64,000 nt of DNA from contig NZ_JBHUIT010000003.1 in assembly GCF_042683045.1 (NCBI RefSeq), positions 124,001 through 188,000 on the forward strand. The letters are read 5' to 3'. Positions 26,395 through 34,211 of this stretch are shown in pieces. The stretch comes from Luteolibacter algae (GTDB lineage: Bacteria; Verrucomicrobiota; Verrucomicrobiia; Verrucomicrobiales; Akkermansiaceae). The position numbers and the translations under genes are program-made. Below the pieces are notes generated by a model. The model was not told where the DNA came from and ran no database searches. It was given only the letters and a program-made list of their open reading frames with translations. Each line of letters begins with the position of its first letter. Within the stretch, counting starts at the first letter, position 1.

Positions 26395-26429
26395 CCGTTA
26401 TCTTTGTCCCTCCTTCTCCGGGCGCAGGG

Positions 26430-28277
26430 TCAGGCAACTTGCCGATCTACATCCTCACGTAGATTCTCAATAATGTATTCCTGCCTACTCGGCGTGTTTT
26501 TCCCCATGTAGAAAGCGAGCAATTCCTTTACTCCCTTACCCTCCTCATAAGCTACGGGATCCAAACGCATATCCGGCCCGATCATGAACTTGAACTCATC
26601 CGGCGAAATTTCCCCTAGTCCTTTGAAGCGAGTGATCTCAGCATTTTTCCCGAGTTTGCCGATCGCCTTTACCCGCTCCGGCTCATCGTAGCAATAAATC
26701 GTCTCCTTCTTGTTCCGCACACGGAATAGCGGAGTCTGAAGGATATACAGGTGGCCATCACGGATCATTTCCGGAAAGAACTGCAGGAAGAAGGTGAGCA
26801 ACAGCAAGCGGATGTGCATACCATCAACATCGGCATCAGTGGCAATCACGACCTTGTTATAACGCAGCGACTCAATGCCGTCCTCAATGTTCAGGGCTGC
26901 CTGCAAGAGCGCGAATTCCTCGTTCTCATAAACGATTTTGCGCGGCAGAGAATAAGTATTCAGTGGTTTCCCACGCAGGGAAAACACCGCTTGAGTTTCC
27001 ACGTCGCGGCTTTTGGTGATCGAGCCAGAGGCAGAGTCTCCCTCCGTGATAAAAAGTGTGCTTTCCTCACGACGCTTGTGCTTTGAATCAAATCTGACCC
27101 GGCAGTCACGTAGTTTTTTGTTGTGAACCTTCGCCTGTCTGGCGCGCTCCCGGGCGATCTTCTGAATTCCTTTGAGATCTTTCCGTTCACGCTCTGCCAG
27201 CAAGATTCTCTTCTGGATTGCCTCGGCAACCTGCTGATGCTTGTGGAGATAGTTATCCAGGGAGTTTTTCAAGAAATTACCAATAAAGGTGCGGAGCGAT
27301 TCCCCTTCCGGCGCGATAACTGACGAGCCCAGCTTGGTCTTCGTCTGCGACTCGAACACCGGCTCGATGATTCTCACACAGATTGCTGCCTCAATACCCG
27401 CGCGAATATCGCTGGGATCATATTGCTTCTTATAAAATCCACGAATCACCTGCACAAGTGCCTCGCGAAATGCGGCGAGGTGTGTGCCTCCCTGAGAGGT
27501 ATTCTGCCCGTTTACGAAGGTATAATAATCTTCGCTGCTTTCAGCACAGTGCGTGAACGCGATTTCAATATCGTCGCCGATCAAATGGATTGGCGGATAG
27601 AGAGCCTCACTCTCCATTTCTTCACGCAATAGATCCAGCAGACCATCTTTCGCGCGGAACTTCTTCCCATTGAAAACGATCGTCAGCGCGGGATTCAAAT
27701 AGGAATAGTAACGGCACATTTTCTCGACAATGGCCTCGCGAAATTTGGTTTTCGGAGGAAAAATCGTCCGATCTAGATCGAATACCAGCCGCGTTCCATT
27801 GAGCGCATCGTCCTTGCGCGGCTTCTTCATATCCACCGTGAGCTCGCCGCGGGAAAATTCCAGAGCCTTCGTCTCACCATCGCGCCAGGCTTGGATTTCA
27901 AAAAATGTGGAGAGTGCGTTGACCGCCTTGATACCCACGCCATTGAGCCCGACAGACTTTTTGAACGCCTCGCTGTCATACTTTGCGCCGGTATTGATCT
28001 GGGCCGCGCAGTCAAAAAGCTTTCCAAGCGGAATACCGCGGCCGAAATCGCGCACTTCCACACGACTTTCTTCATCGATCGTGATACGGATTTCCTTTCC
28101 GTGCCCCATGATGTGCTCATCAATGGAGTTATCCACCGCTTCCTTTAACAGGATATAGATGCCATCATCCGGAGAAGAGCCATCGCCCAGTTTTCCGATG
28201 TACATCCCGGGGCGGAGCCTGATGTGCTCGCGCCAGTCAAGTGACTTGATATCGTCTTCGGTGTATCCTGTTGCCAT
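26430..28277 (-). CDS. parE: Type IIA topoisomerase subunit B (ParE/GyrB-like)
   Basis: A 615-residue ATPase subunit of a type II topoisomerase. It has a GHKL ATPase domain (RPGMYIGKLGD near residue 23, EAVDNSIDEH, GRGIPLG, and GLNGVGIKAVNALS as the ATP lid), a transducer domain, and the TOPRIM domain with EGDSASG near residue 410 and DADVDGMHI near residue 480, which coordinate Mg2+. Length and domain order fit ParE of topoisomerase IV better than the longer GyrB, but a GyrB paralogue is not excluded. The A subunit gene is not in this window. Convergent with the PDZ protein gene, divergent from yqeY. Confidence 0.85.
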   Translation of the reverse strand: MATGYTEDDIKSLDWREHIRLRPGMYIGKLGDGSSPDDGIYILLKEAVDNSIDEHIMGHGKEIRITIDEESRVEVRDFGRGIPLGKLFDCAAQINTGAKYDSEAFKKSVGLNGVGIKAVNALSTFFEIQAWRDGETKALEFSRGELTVDMKKPRKDDALNGTRLVFDLDRTIFPPKTKFREAIVEKMCRYYSYLNPALTIVFNGKKFRAKDGLLDLLREEMESEALYPPIHLIGDDIEIAFTHCAESSEDYYTFVNGQNTSQGGTHLAAFREALVQVIRGFYKKQYDPSDIRAGIEAAICVRIIEPVFESQTKTKLGSSVIAPEGESLRTFIGNFLKNSLDNYLHKHQQVAEAIQKRILLAERERKDLKGIQKIARERARQAKVHNKKLRDCRVRFDSKHKRREESTLFITEGDSASGSITKSRDVETQAVFSLRGKPLNTYSLPRKIVYENEEFALLQAALNIEDGIESLRYNKVVIATDADVDGMHIRLLLLTFFLQFFPEMIRDGHLYILQTPLFRVRNKKETIYCYDEPERVKAIGKLGKNAEITRFKGLGEISPDEFKFMIGPDMRLDPVAYEEGKGVKELLAFYMGKNTPSRQEYIIENLREDVDRQVA

Positions 28278-28406
28278 AATCGCAAGGGCTTTCTAGGACG
28301 CAACCCACCCACAGGCAAGCCTGAGACGGGAAATACTCCGAAGAATAAATTCCCGCCATGCTCTTTTGCTTGGCTAGCGCCTTCGTCCGCCGTATTTCAT
28401 CCCGCC

Positions 28407-28862
28407 ATGAGCGATACAGCCACCCAAATTTCCACCGATATCAAAACCGCGATGAAGACCAAGGATTCCGCGGCACTCAATGCTTTGCGGGCTCTCAAAA
28501 GCGCCCTGACCAATGCTGCTATTGAAAAAGGTGGCCTGGGCACCCAGCTTGAGGAGAACGAAGCACTTGCTGTCATCCGCAAGCAAATCAAACAACGCCA
28601 GGACTCAATCGAACAATTCGAGAAAGCGGGACGCGAGGAGCTCGCAGCCACCGAAAAAAATGAGATTGAGATTCTCTCGAAATATCTTCCTGCGGCGTTG
28701 AGCCAGGAGGAGCTCGAGAGCATCGTGGACAAAGCGGTCAGTGAAACAGGTGCCACAGGCAAAGCGGATATGGGCAAGGTGATGAAACTCGCCCAAGAGC
28801 TTTCCGAAGGCCGTGCGGATGGTAAACAACTCTCCGCCGCGGTGATGAAGCGCCTTTCCTAA
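28407..28862 (+). CDS. GatB/YqeY-domain protein
   Basis: A 151-residue helical protein of the YqeY family. The N-terminus ISTDIKTAMKTKDSAALNAL, the DSIEQFEKAGREELAATEKN segment and the C-terminal GKADMGKVMKLAQELSEGRA match the YqeY pattern, which resembles the tail domain of the GatB subunit of the tRNA-dependent amidotransferase. Its role is not firmly established; a tRNA-binding function is usually proposed. Cytosolic. It lies upstream of hflX on the same strand, 68 bases apart. Confidence 0.9.
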   Translation: MSDTATQISTDIKTAMKTKDSAALNALRALKSALTNAAIEKGGLGTQLEENEALAVIRKQIKQRQDSIEQFEKAGREELAATEKNEIEILSKYLPAALSQEELESIVDKAVSETGATGKADMGKVMKLAQELSEGRADGKQLSAAVMKRLS

Positions 28863-28930
28863 TCCCCATAAACGCGGAACTTGTTTCACCATTGCCCATT
28901 TCCCGAGGCGTGTTAGTTATATTCGCATAG

Positions 28931-30229
28931 ATGTTTGAAGTCAGACTAAAACCCGAAATGGTCGAGCGCGCCTTGCTCGTCCGCCTCTATTTTGATGCAC
29001 GCGAGCAGGACGAGTCTGCCTCGCTCTTGGTGGAGCTTGGAGAGCTTGTCTCCACACTGGGTATCGGGATCGCTGATTCCGTTTTGGCGAAATCACGCGA
29101 AATGCACAAAAAATTCCTCTGTGGCACAGGAAAAGCTGCGGAAATTGTCGAGCTCGCCCACGCCCACGAGTGCGATGTCATCGTCATCGACAACAACCTG
29201 GCACCTTCCCAGCAACGCGAGTGGGAAAAGCTGGCCAACCTTTGCGTCATAGACCGTGAGGAAGTCATTCTGGACATCTTTGCAAAGCGCGCCCACACCA
29301 AGGAAGCCCGTCTACAGGTGGAATTGGCCCGGATGCAATATGCACTCCCACGCCTCGCAAGGATGTGGGGGCACCTTGACCGTGAGTCGGCAGGCTCCGG
29401 TGGCGGTGGATCAGGCGGTGCCTCCCGCGGCATGGGTGAAAAACAAATCGAGGTCGACCGCCGCTTGGCCCACCTCAGCATAGACCGCTGCAAGCGCGAG
29501 CTGGAAATCGTCCGGAAGCAGCGCAAGACGCAACGCAAGGAACGTGAGAAATTTGAGACACCACACGGCTCGATCGTGGGCTACACAAACGCCGGCAAAT
29601 CCACCTTGCTCAACCAACTTTCCGGATCCGATGTGATGGCAAAAGACATGCTTTTCGCGACGTTGGATACCACCACACGCCGCATCGAGCTCCCGGACGG
29701 ACAGCCGCTTTTGATCACTGACACTGTCGGATTCGTCCGAAATCTTCCGCATAGGCTCGTCGAGGCGTTTAAAGCGACTCTTGAAGAGTCTGTCTTATCG
29801 GACTTTCTCATCCATGTCCTGGATGCCACATCACCGGAAATCGAAATTTTCCATGCCACGACCCTGAAGGTGCTCGAAGAGCTTGGAGCCCTCGATAAGC
29901 CTATCATCACAGTGCTTAACAAAATCGATCTCGTCACGGACTCGGAAACACTTGCCTCTCTCGACTGCGTATTCCCGGATGCGATCCGCGCTTCCGCCTT
30001 CAAGGGGGAAGGCATGGACGATATCCTGAAAGCCTGCTCCCACGTCCTCGCAGATCGTGTCACCCGCTGCCATTACCGTATTCCCCAAAAACGGGGAGAT
30101 CTCCTCAATTTGCTCCATCAGGACGCAAAGGTGCTTTCTACAGATTATGAAGCAAATGACATCCTGGTGAGCGCTGTAGTTCCGGCAAACATTGCCGGGC
30201 GATTGGATGACTTCCGCATAGAAGCCTGA
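28931..30229 (+). CDS. hflX: Ribosome-associated GTPase HflX
   Basis: A 432-residue GTPase that binds the 50S subunit and rescues or splits stalled ribosomes. The N-terminal HflX domain (about residues 1-200) contains the coiled EARLQVELARMQYALPRL and the Gly-rich linker GSGGGGSGGASRGMGEKQIE typical of HflX. The G domain follows: G1 VGYTNAGKST (about residue 216), G3 DTVGFV, G4 NKID and G5 SAFKGEGMDD. Family members are induced by heat and stress. It is followed 37 bases later by an L,D-transpeptidase on the same strand. Confidence 0.95.
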   Translation: MFEVRLKPEMVERALLVRLYFDAREQDESASLLVELGELVSTLGIGIADSVLAKSREMHKKFLCGTGKAAEIVELAHAHECDVIVIDNNLAPSQQREWEKLANLCVIDREEVILDIFAKRAHTKEARLQVELARMQYALPRLARMWGHLDRESAGSGGGGSGGASRGMGEKQIEVDRRLAHLSIDRCKRELEIVRKQRKTQRKEREKFETPHGSIVGYTNAGKSTLLNQLSGSDVMAKDMLFATLDTTTRRIELPDGQPLLITDTVGFVRNLPHRLVEAFKATLEESVLSDFLIHVLDATSPEIEIFHATTLKVLEELGALDKPIITVLNKIDLVTDSETLASLDCVFPDAIRASAFKGEGMDDILKACSHVLADRVTRCHYRIPQKRGDLLNLLHQDAKVLSTDYEANDILVSAVVPANIAGRLDDFRIEA

Positions 30230-30266
30230 ATTTTTTCGTCACATGTCCCGTCACAACTATCCCGCT

Positions 30267-31421
30267 ATGCGATATTTTATTCTTACCCTGCTGCTTTCGG
30301 TCAGTCCCGCTCTCGCACAGTCTCCGCAGACTTCCGGTCAGGTGCTTCGCGCCCTGCCCCTGGACTTTGAGGAAAATACGGACAGCGCACCTGCGATAGC
30401 GCCACAGGCACCTCCTGCCACTCCCAACGCGGCGCCTTTGGCTCCTGGCGAGCCAGCATCTCCCGCTGAAGCTCCATCACCTCTGAATAGCAAACCCACG
30501 GGAGACGACGCCGTGCGCCTTCAGATTTTTCTCGATCAATCAAATTTTGGTCCGGGAGTCATCGACGGGAGGATCGGCCAATTTTCCGAGCTCGCTGTGA
30601 AATCATGGAACGAGAACAACGGCCACCCCATTGATAGCTGGGAAGCCGTTAATATCGCAGCGCGCAAGGCCGTGCCTAATCCATACGCTGTCGCAGTGGT
30701 TCCCGATATTACCGAGAAATGGGTAAACCCGAATCTTCCCTATAAGAAAGCTGATCAGGCAAAGCAGAAACAGATGTCCTACCGCAGTAACGGCGAATTT
30801 ATGTCCGAGCGCTATCACACGGATGTCCCCTACCTCATCGAGCTCAACAGCCAGTCCAAGATCAATAATTTGAAACCGCGCGATACCATCGTGGTTCCCA
30901 ATGTGAAAGCTTTCGAAATAGAAAACCTGACCGGCGCGGCCTTCAAGCAGGATGAGGCACTTAGCCAGCGGCATGCCGTGGTAGATACGAAGCTCAATCA
31001 GGTCCGCATCTATGAGGCCAACCTGCGGGCTCTGGTCGTTGCAGATCCCAATGCGCCTGCCTCTGTTGCAAACCAAAGCCTGATCGCAGCTTTCCCGATC
31101 ACACCAGGGAAACCCCAGTTCATCCGCTATGGAAAATGGGAGATGAAAAACGCCGTTGAGCTACCCGTCTGGCGTTACGATCAGCAACTTCTCGACACTG
31201 GAAAGCGAGGCACGGAGTCGCTGAACATCCCCGGTGGTCCAAACAACCCTGTCGGCGTCCTCTGGTGTGGACTTAGCAAGCCTGGAATCGGTCTTCACGG
31301 GACCTCTGATCCGGAGACCATCGGCCGTTCCCGCTCATCAGGATGCATTCGTCTGGCGAACTGGGATATCGTTCGCATTCCAGCCATGCTCCGCCCCGGT
31401 TGCAGCGTGGAAATTCGCTGA
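30267..31421 (+). CDS. L,D-transpeptidase (YkuD) with peptidoglycan-binding domain
   Basis: A 384-residue exported enzyme. The start at 30267 gives a signal peptide (MRYFILTLLLSVSPALAQ); the ATG at 30243 would add eight residues. A Pro/Ala-rich linker (about residues 28-72) leads to a peptidoglycan-binding-like repeat (LQIFLDQSNFGPGVIDGRIG), then a YkuD catalytic domain with the HGTSDPETIG His and the nucleophile Cys360 in SSGCIRL. L,D-transpeptidases crosslink peptidoglycan at 3-3 positions or attach proteins to it, acting in the periplasm. Followed by a parvulin-type isomerase gene, which may help fold exported proteins. Confidence 0.9.
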   Translation: MRYFILTLLLSVSPALAQSPQTSGQVLRALPLDFEENTDSAPAIAPQAPPATPNAAPLAPGEPASPAEAPSPLNSKPTGDDAVRLQIFLDQSNFGPGVIDGRIGQFSELAVKSWNENNGHPIDSWEAVNIAARKAVPNPYAVAVVPDITEKWVNPNLPYKKADQAKQKQMSYRSNGEFMSERYHTDVPYLIELNSQSKINNLKPRDTIVVPNVKAFEIENLTGAAFKQDEALSQRHAVVDTKLNQVRIYEANLRALVVADPNAPASVANQSLIAAFPITPGKPQFIRYGKWEMKNAVELPVWRYDQQLLDTGKRGTESLNIPGGPNNPVGVLWCGLSKPGIGLHGTSDPETIGRSRSSGCIRLANWDIVRIPAMLRPGCSVEIR

Positions 31422-31470
31422 ATCGCTCGATCAAGACGAATTGATCAAAGTCCCGGTGGGTATACGGTAA

Positions 31471-32544
31471 TTGAAACGCGATATGAGGGTCTTTACGAAA
31501 TTTTCCCTGCGTTTTGCCGTCTACCTAGTGGTCGTCGCCTACTTGCTGGGTGATCTCTATCTCTTCGACGGGCCGATCCACCGGAAATTGCGAGCCTCGG
31601 ATCCGAATAGCCCGGAGGCAATCGCGGAAGCGAAAAAAAACGGAGTGGTAGCCCGGGTTTTCAATCATCAGATCACTCGTAGCCAGCTCAATTATGCAAT
31701 GAGCGAAAGACTCTGGCTGGAAGGGAAACGGCGGGAAGACTTATCCCCGGATGCTCTCAAGCTATTCACCTATGCCGTCTTGGGCGATCTCATCGATCAC
31801 GAATTACTCCGGGTGAAAGCGAAGGTAAATACCCATAATCTTCTGGTTTCCGATTCCGAAATTAATGAAAGGCTGAAACGCTTCGTGGGGAAATTCGAGA
31901 CCAAAGGACATCTTCAAACAGCCATGAAGGCCCAGGGAATTCCAAATGAGAAGACCCTTCGCAATCGAATTGCAGCAAGGATTCAGCAGGAGAAATATGT
32001 CGATTTGAGAGTATCTCCTCTGATCACCGTTTCTGAGGAAGAGATAACCGATTTCTACGAGGCCAATAAAGAGCAGCTACGGATTCCGGAGCGGATCCGT
32101 GCACGCCATATTTTCATCGCCACTCTCGATAAATCCGTCGAGGAAACCAAACAAACGATCGACGCAGCACTTGCTGACCTCGAATCGAAAACAAAAGACT
32201 TTGTTACGATAGCCAAAGAGCTTTCGGATGATCCGGCAACCAAGGACCAGGGCGGAGATCTTGGATGGATGTCAAAATCGCGCCTCCCGGAAGATTTTGC
32301 CGAACAAGTTTTTACCATGGAGAAGGCAGAGCCCGCCATCATCCGCACCAAGCTTGGCTGGCACCTTGTGGAAGTGGTCGATCGAGAAGCTTCCAAGACA
32401 AGAACCCTGGAAGAAATGCGCGATGAAATCACTTCAGCCCTCAGCGCCCGCAAACGAAAACAGGCGGTGGAAGATTTTCGATCCGCCCTGCGCAAATTTG
32501 AGGCTCACAAGATCGACATTTTCCACGACATGCTTCCTCAATAG
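31471..32544 (+). CDS. Parvulin-type peptidyl-prolyl isomerase (membrane-anchored)
   Basis: A 357-residue protein. An N-terminal hydrophobic segment (about residues 10-28) is a signal anchor or signal peptide, followed by a SurA-like helical chaperone domain (about 55-190) and one parvulin domain (about 205-310). The parvulin motifs are IRARHIFI, AKELSDDPATKDQGGDLGWM and PAIIRTKLGWHLVEV. It isomerises peptidyl-prolyl bonds during folding of exported proteins. The TTG at 31471 or the ATG at 31483 could be the start; both keep the anchor. It sits between the L,D-transpeptidase and the dehydrogenase gene on the same strand, suggesting a loose operon. Confidence 0.88.
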   Translation: MKRDMRVFTKFSLRFAVYLVVVAYLLGDLYLFDGPIHRKLRASDPNSPEAIAEAKKNGVVARVFNHQITRSQLNYAMSERLWLEGKRREDLSPDALKLFTYAVLGDLIDHELLRVKAKVNTHNLLVSDSEINERLKRFVGKFETKGHLQTAMKAQGIPNEKTLRNRIAARIQQEKYVDLRVSPLITVSEEEITDFYEANKEQLRIPERIRARHIFIATLDKSVEETKQTIDAALADLESKTKDFVTIAKELSDDPATKDQGGDLGWMSKSRLPEDFAEQVFTMEKAEPAIIRTKLGWHLVEVVDREASKTRTLEEMRDEITSALSARKRKQAVEDFRSALRKFEAHKIDIFHDMLPQ

Positions 32545-32598
32545 GACTTGCTTCAATCCATCGTTGATCTCGGCGATACGAGGGTCGATGGTTCGCCC

Positions 32599-33507
32599 AT
32601 GAACATCATTGTTTTGGACGGATTCACACTCAATCCCGGCGATAACTCGTGGAGCAAAGTCGAAACACTCGGCGAATTAACCGTATACGAGCGTACATCG
32701 GAAGAACAGATCATCGAGCGAGCCAAAGAAGCTGATATCATCCTCACCAACAAAACTCCGCTCAGCGCGGAAACTCTCTCCAGGCTACCCAGACTGAAAT
32801 TCATTTCCGTACTCGCTACGGGATACAACGTAGTTGATACCGCCTATACTTCGGAAAGAGGGATTCCAGTCTCCAATGTTCCAGTGTATAGCACGGACTC
32901 CGTGGCGGAATTTGTATTTTCCGTCATTCTGGATTTCTACAAACGACCCGCGTTTCATAGCGATCTGGTGAAGAAAGGTGCTTGGGAGAGATCAATGGAT
33001 TTTTGTTTTTGGGATAACCCGAATTTTACCGAGCTAGCAGGAAAAACCCTGGGAATCATCGGTTTTGGCCGCATTGGCCAGCGCCTTGGAGAGCTTGGCT
33101 CCGCATTCAGGATGAACATTCTTGGAAATTCCCGTTCGCGTTCGGCCACCACCAGCTATCCCTTCGAATGGGCTTCTCTCGATGAGATTCTGGAAAGATC
33201 CGATATCGTGTCTCTACACTGTCCATTGACCCAGGATAACCACGGACTGATTGATGCCCTGGCACTTGCGAAAATGAAGCCTACCGCATTTCTGGTAAAT
33301 ACGGCGCGGGGTGCTTTGATAGATGAACAAGCACTTGCCGATGCATTGAACCAAAGCATCATCGCGGGAGCAGCCTGTGATGTCGTTTCCGTTGAGCCCA
33401 TACTTGCGCATAATCCATTACTGACTGCAAAGAATCTCACCCTTACCCCACACATCGCATGGGCTACCATTGAGGCCCGGCAGCGCATGATGGCAGTCAC
33501 AGCATAA
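32599..33507 (+). CDS. D-2-hydroxyacid dehydrogenase, shortened by an in-frame stop codon
   Basis: NAD-dependent oxidoreductase of the D-isomer 2-hydroxyacid dehydrogenase family (glycerate or lactate dehydrogenase type). The start at 32599 is chosen over an upstream in-frame one for the natural N-terminus MNIIVLDGFTLNPGD. The NAD-binding GIIGFGRIGQRLGEL motif is near residue 150, and the catalytic Arg/Glu/His region includes NTARGALIDEQAL and LTPHIAWAT. The 302-residue protein stops at MMAVTA, about 17 residues short of the family. The same frame continues after the TAA with NISAFQTGRPINLVAG and then TGA (33556-33558), which is exactly the family C-terminus. A single substitution (for example CAA to TAA) explains this. 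Confidence 0.85.
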   Translation: MNIIVLDGFTLNPGDNSWSKVETLGELTVYERTSEEQIIERAKEADIILTNKTPLSAETLSRLPRLKFISVLATGYNVVDTAYTSERGIPVSNVPVYSTDSVAEFVFSVILDFYKRPAFHSDLVKKGAWERSMDFCFWDNPNFTELAGKTLGIIGFGRIGQRLGELGSAFRMNILGNSRSRSATTSYPFEWASLDEILERSDIVSLHCPLTQDNHGLIDALALAKMKPTAFLVNTARGALIDEQALADALNQSIIAGAACDVVSVEPILAHNPLLTAKNLTLTPHIAWATIEARQRMMAVTA

Positions 33508-33558
33508 AATATATCCGCGTTTCAGACAGGCAGACCTATCAACCTGGTGGCCGGCTGA
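33505..33558 (+). pseudogene. In-frame remnant of the dehydrogenase C-terminus after a nonsense codon
   Basis: After the TAA at 33505-33507 the unchanged frame encodes 16 residues, NISAFQTGRPINLVAG, then TGA. This matches the usual C-terminal end of D-2-hydroxyacid dehydrogenases. So the stop looks like a recent nonsense mutation, a sequencing error or, less likely, readthrough. No frameshift is needed. Confidence 0.8.
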
Positions 33559-33627
33559 TTACGGGAAAATTCCAATCCATCGGCGTTTACCCTTTTTCCC
33601 GATTCATCGCTTGTCCACACTCCAGCC

Positions 33628-34191
33628 GTGAGTGAGAAAAACATCGTATACTTCGATCTGGAGACCCAGCGCAGCATCAGTGACGTGGGCGGCTATTCCA
33701 ACAAAGCCAAGCTATGCATATCCATCGCGGTGACCTATTCCACCGCTACAGATGAATATGTCATCTATGGCGAAAACGATCTGGATGCACTCACCACTCA
33801 GCTTTTGAAGGCAGATCTTGTTGTCGGTTGGAACCATGTCGGCTTCGATTATCCCGTGCTTCAGGCCTACGTTTTACCAAATTTGGAAGAGCAGACGCTG
33901 AACCTGGATATGATGCTCGATGTGAAGGAGCGAATGGGACGTTTCCTAAAGCTGGATAATGTCGCCTCCACCTCGCTGGGAACCGGGAAATCAGCCGATG
34001 GTTTGGACGCGATTCGTTGGTGGCAGGAGCACAAAAAAACGGGCGAATACGAGCCTCTCCGTAAAATTGCGGAATACTGCGCCTACGACGTGAAGGTGAC
34101 CCGTTTCGTGCACGAATACGGGATGGAGCATGGCTTCATCAAATACGAGGATGCCGGGAACATCATTGAGCTCCCGGTTGAGTGGGCCTAG
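33628..34191 (+). CDS. DEDD-family 3'-5' exonuclease-like (RNase H-like) protein
   Basis: A 187-residue protein with an RNase H-like fold. The acidic residues of the DEDD class are visible: Asp and Glu in YFDLET near the N-terminus, Asp in GWNHVGFDYPVLQ, and Asp in EYCAYDVKVT. These positions bind two metal ions in DnaQ-like exonucleases and in the RNase_H_2/YprB group. Related proteins are often fused to or encoded near DEAD-box helicases; no helicase is next to it here. GTG start. The substrate (DNA or RNA) cannot be told from sequence. Its stop is 20 bases from the convergent protease gene. Confidence 0.7.
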   Translation: MSEKNIVYFDLETQRSISDVGGYSNKAKLCISIAVTYSTATDEYVIYGENDLDALTTQLLKADLVVGWNHVGFDYPVLQAYVLPNLEEQTLNLDMMLDVKERMGRFLKLDNVASTSLGTGKSADGLDAIRWWQEHKKTGEYEPLRKIAEYCAYDVKVTRFVHEYGMEHGFIKYEDAGNIIELPVEWA

Positions 34192-34211
34192 TGATTGGCG
34201 CCGGAAGTTGG

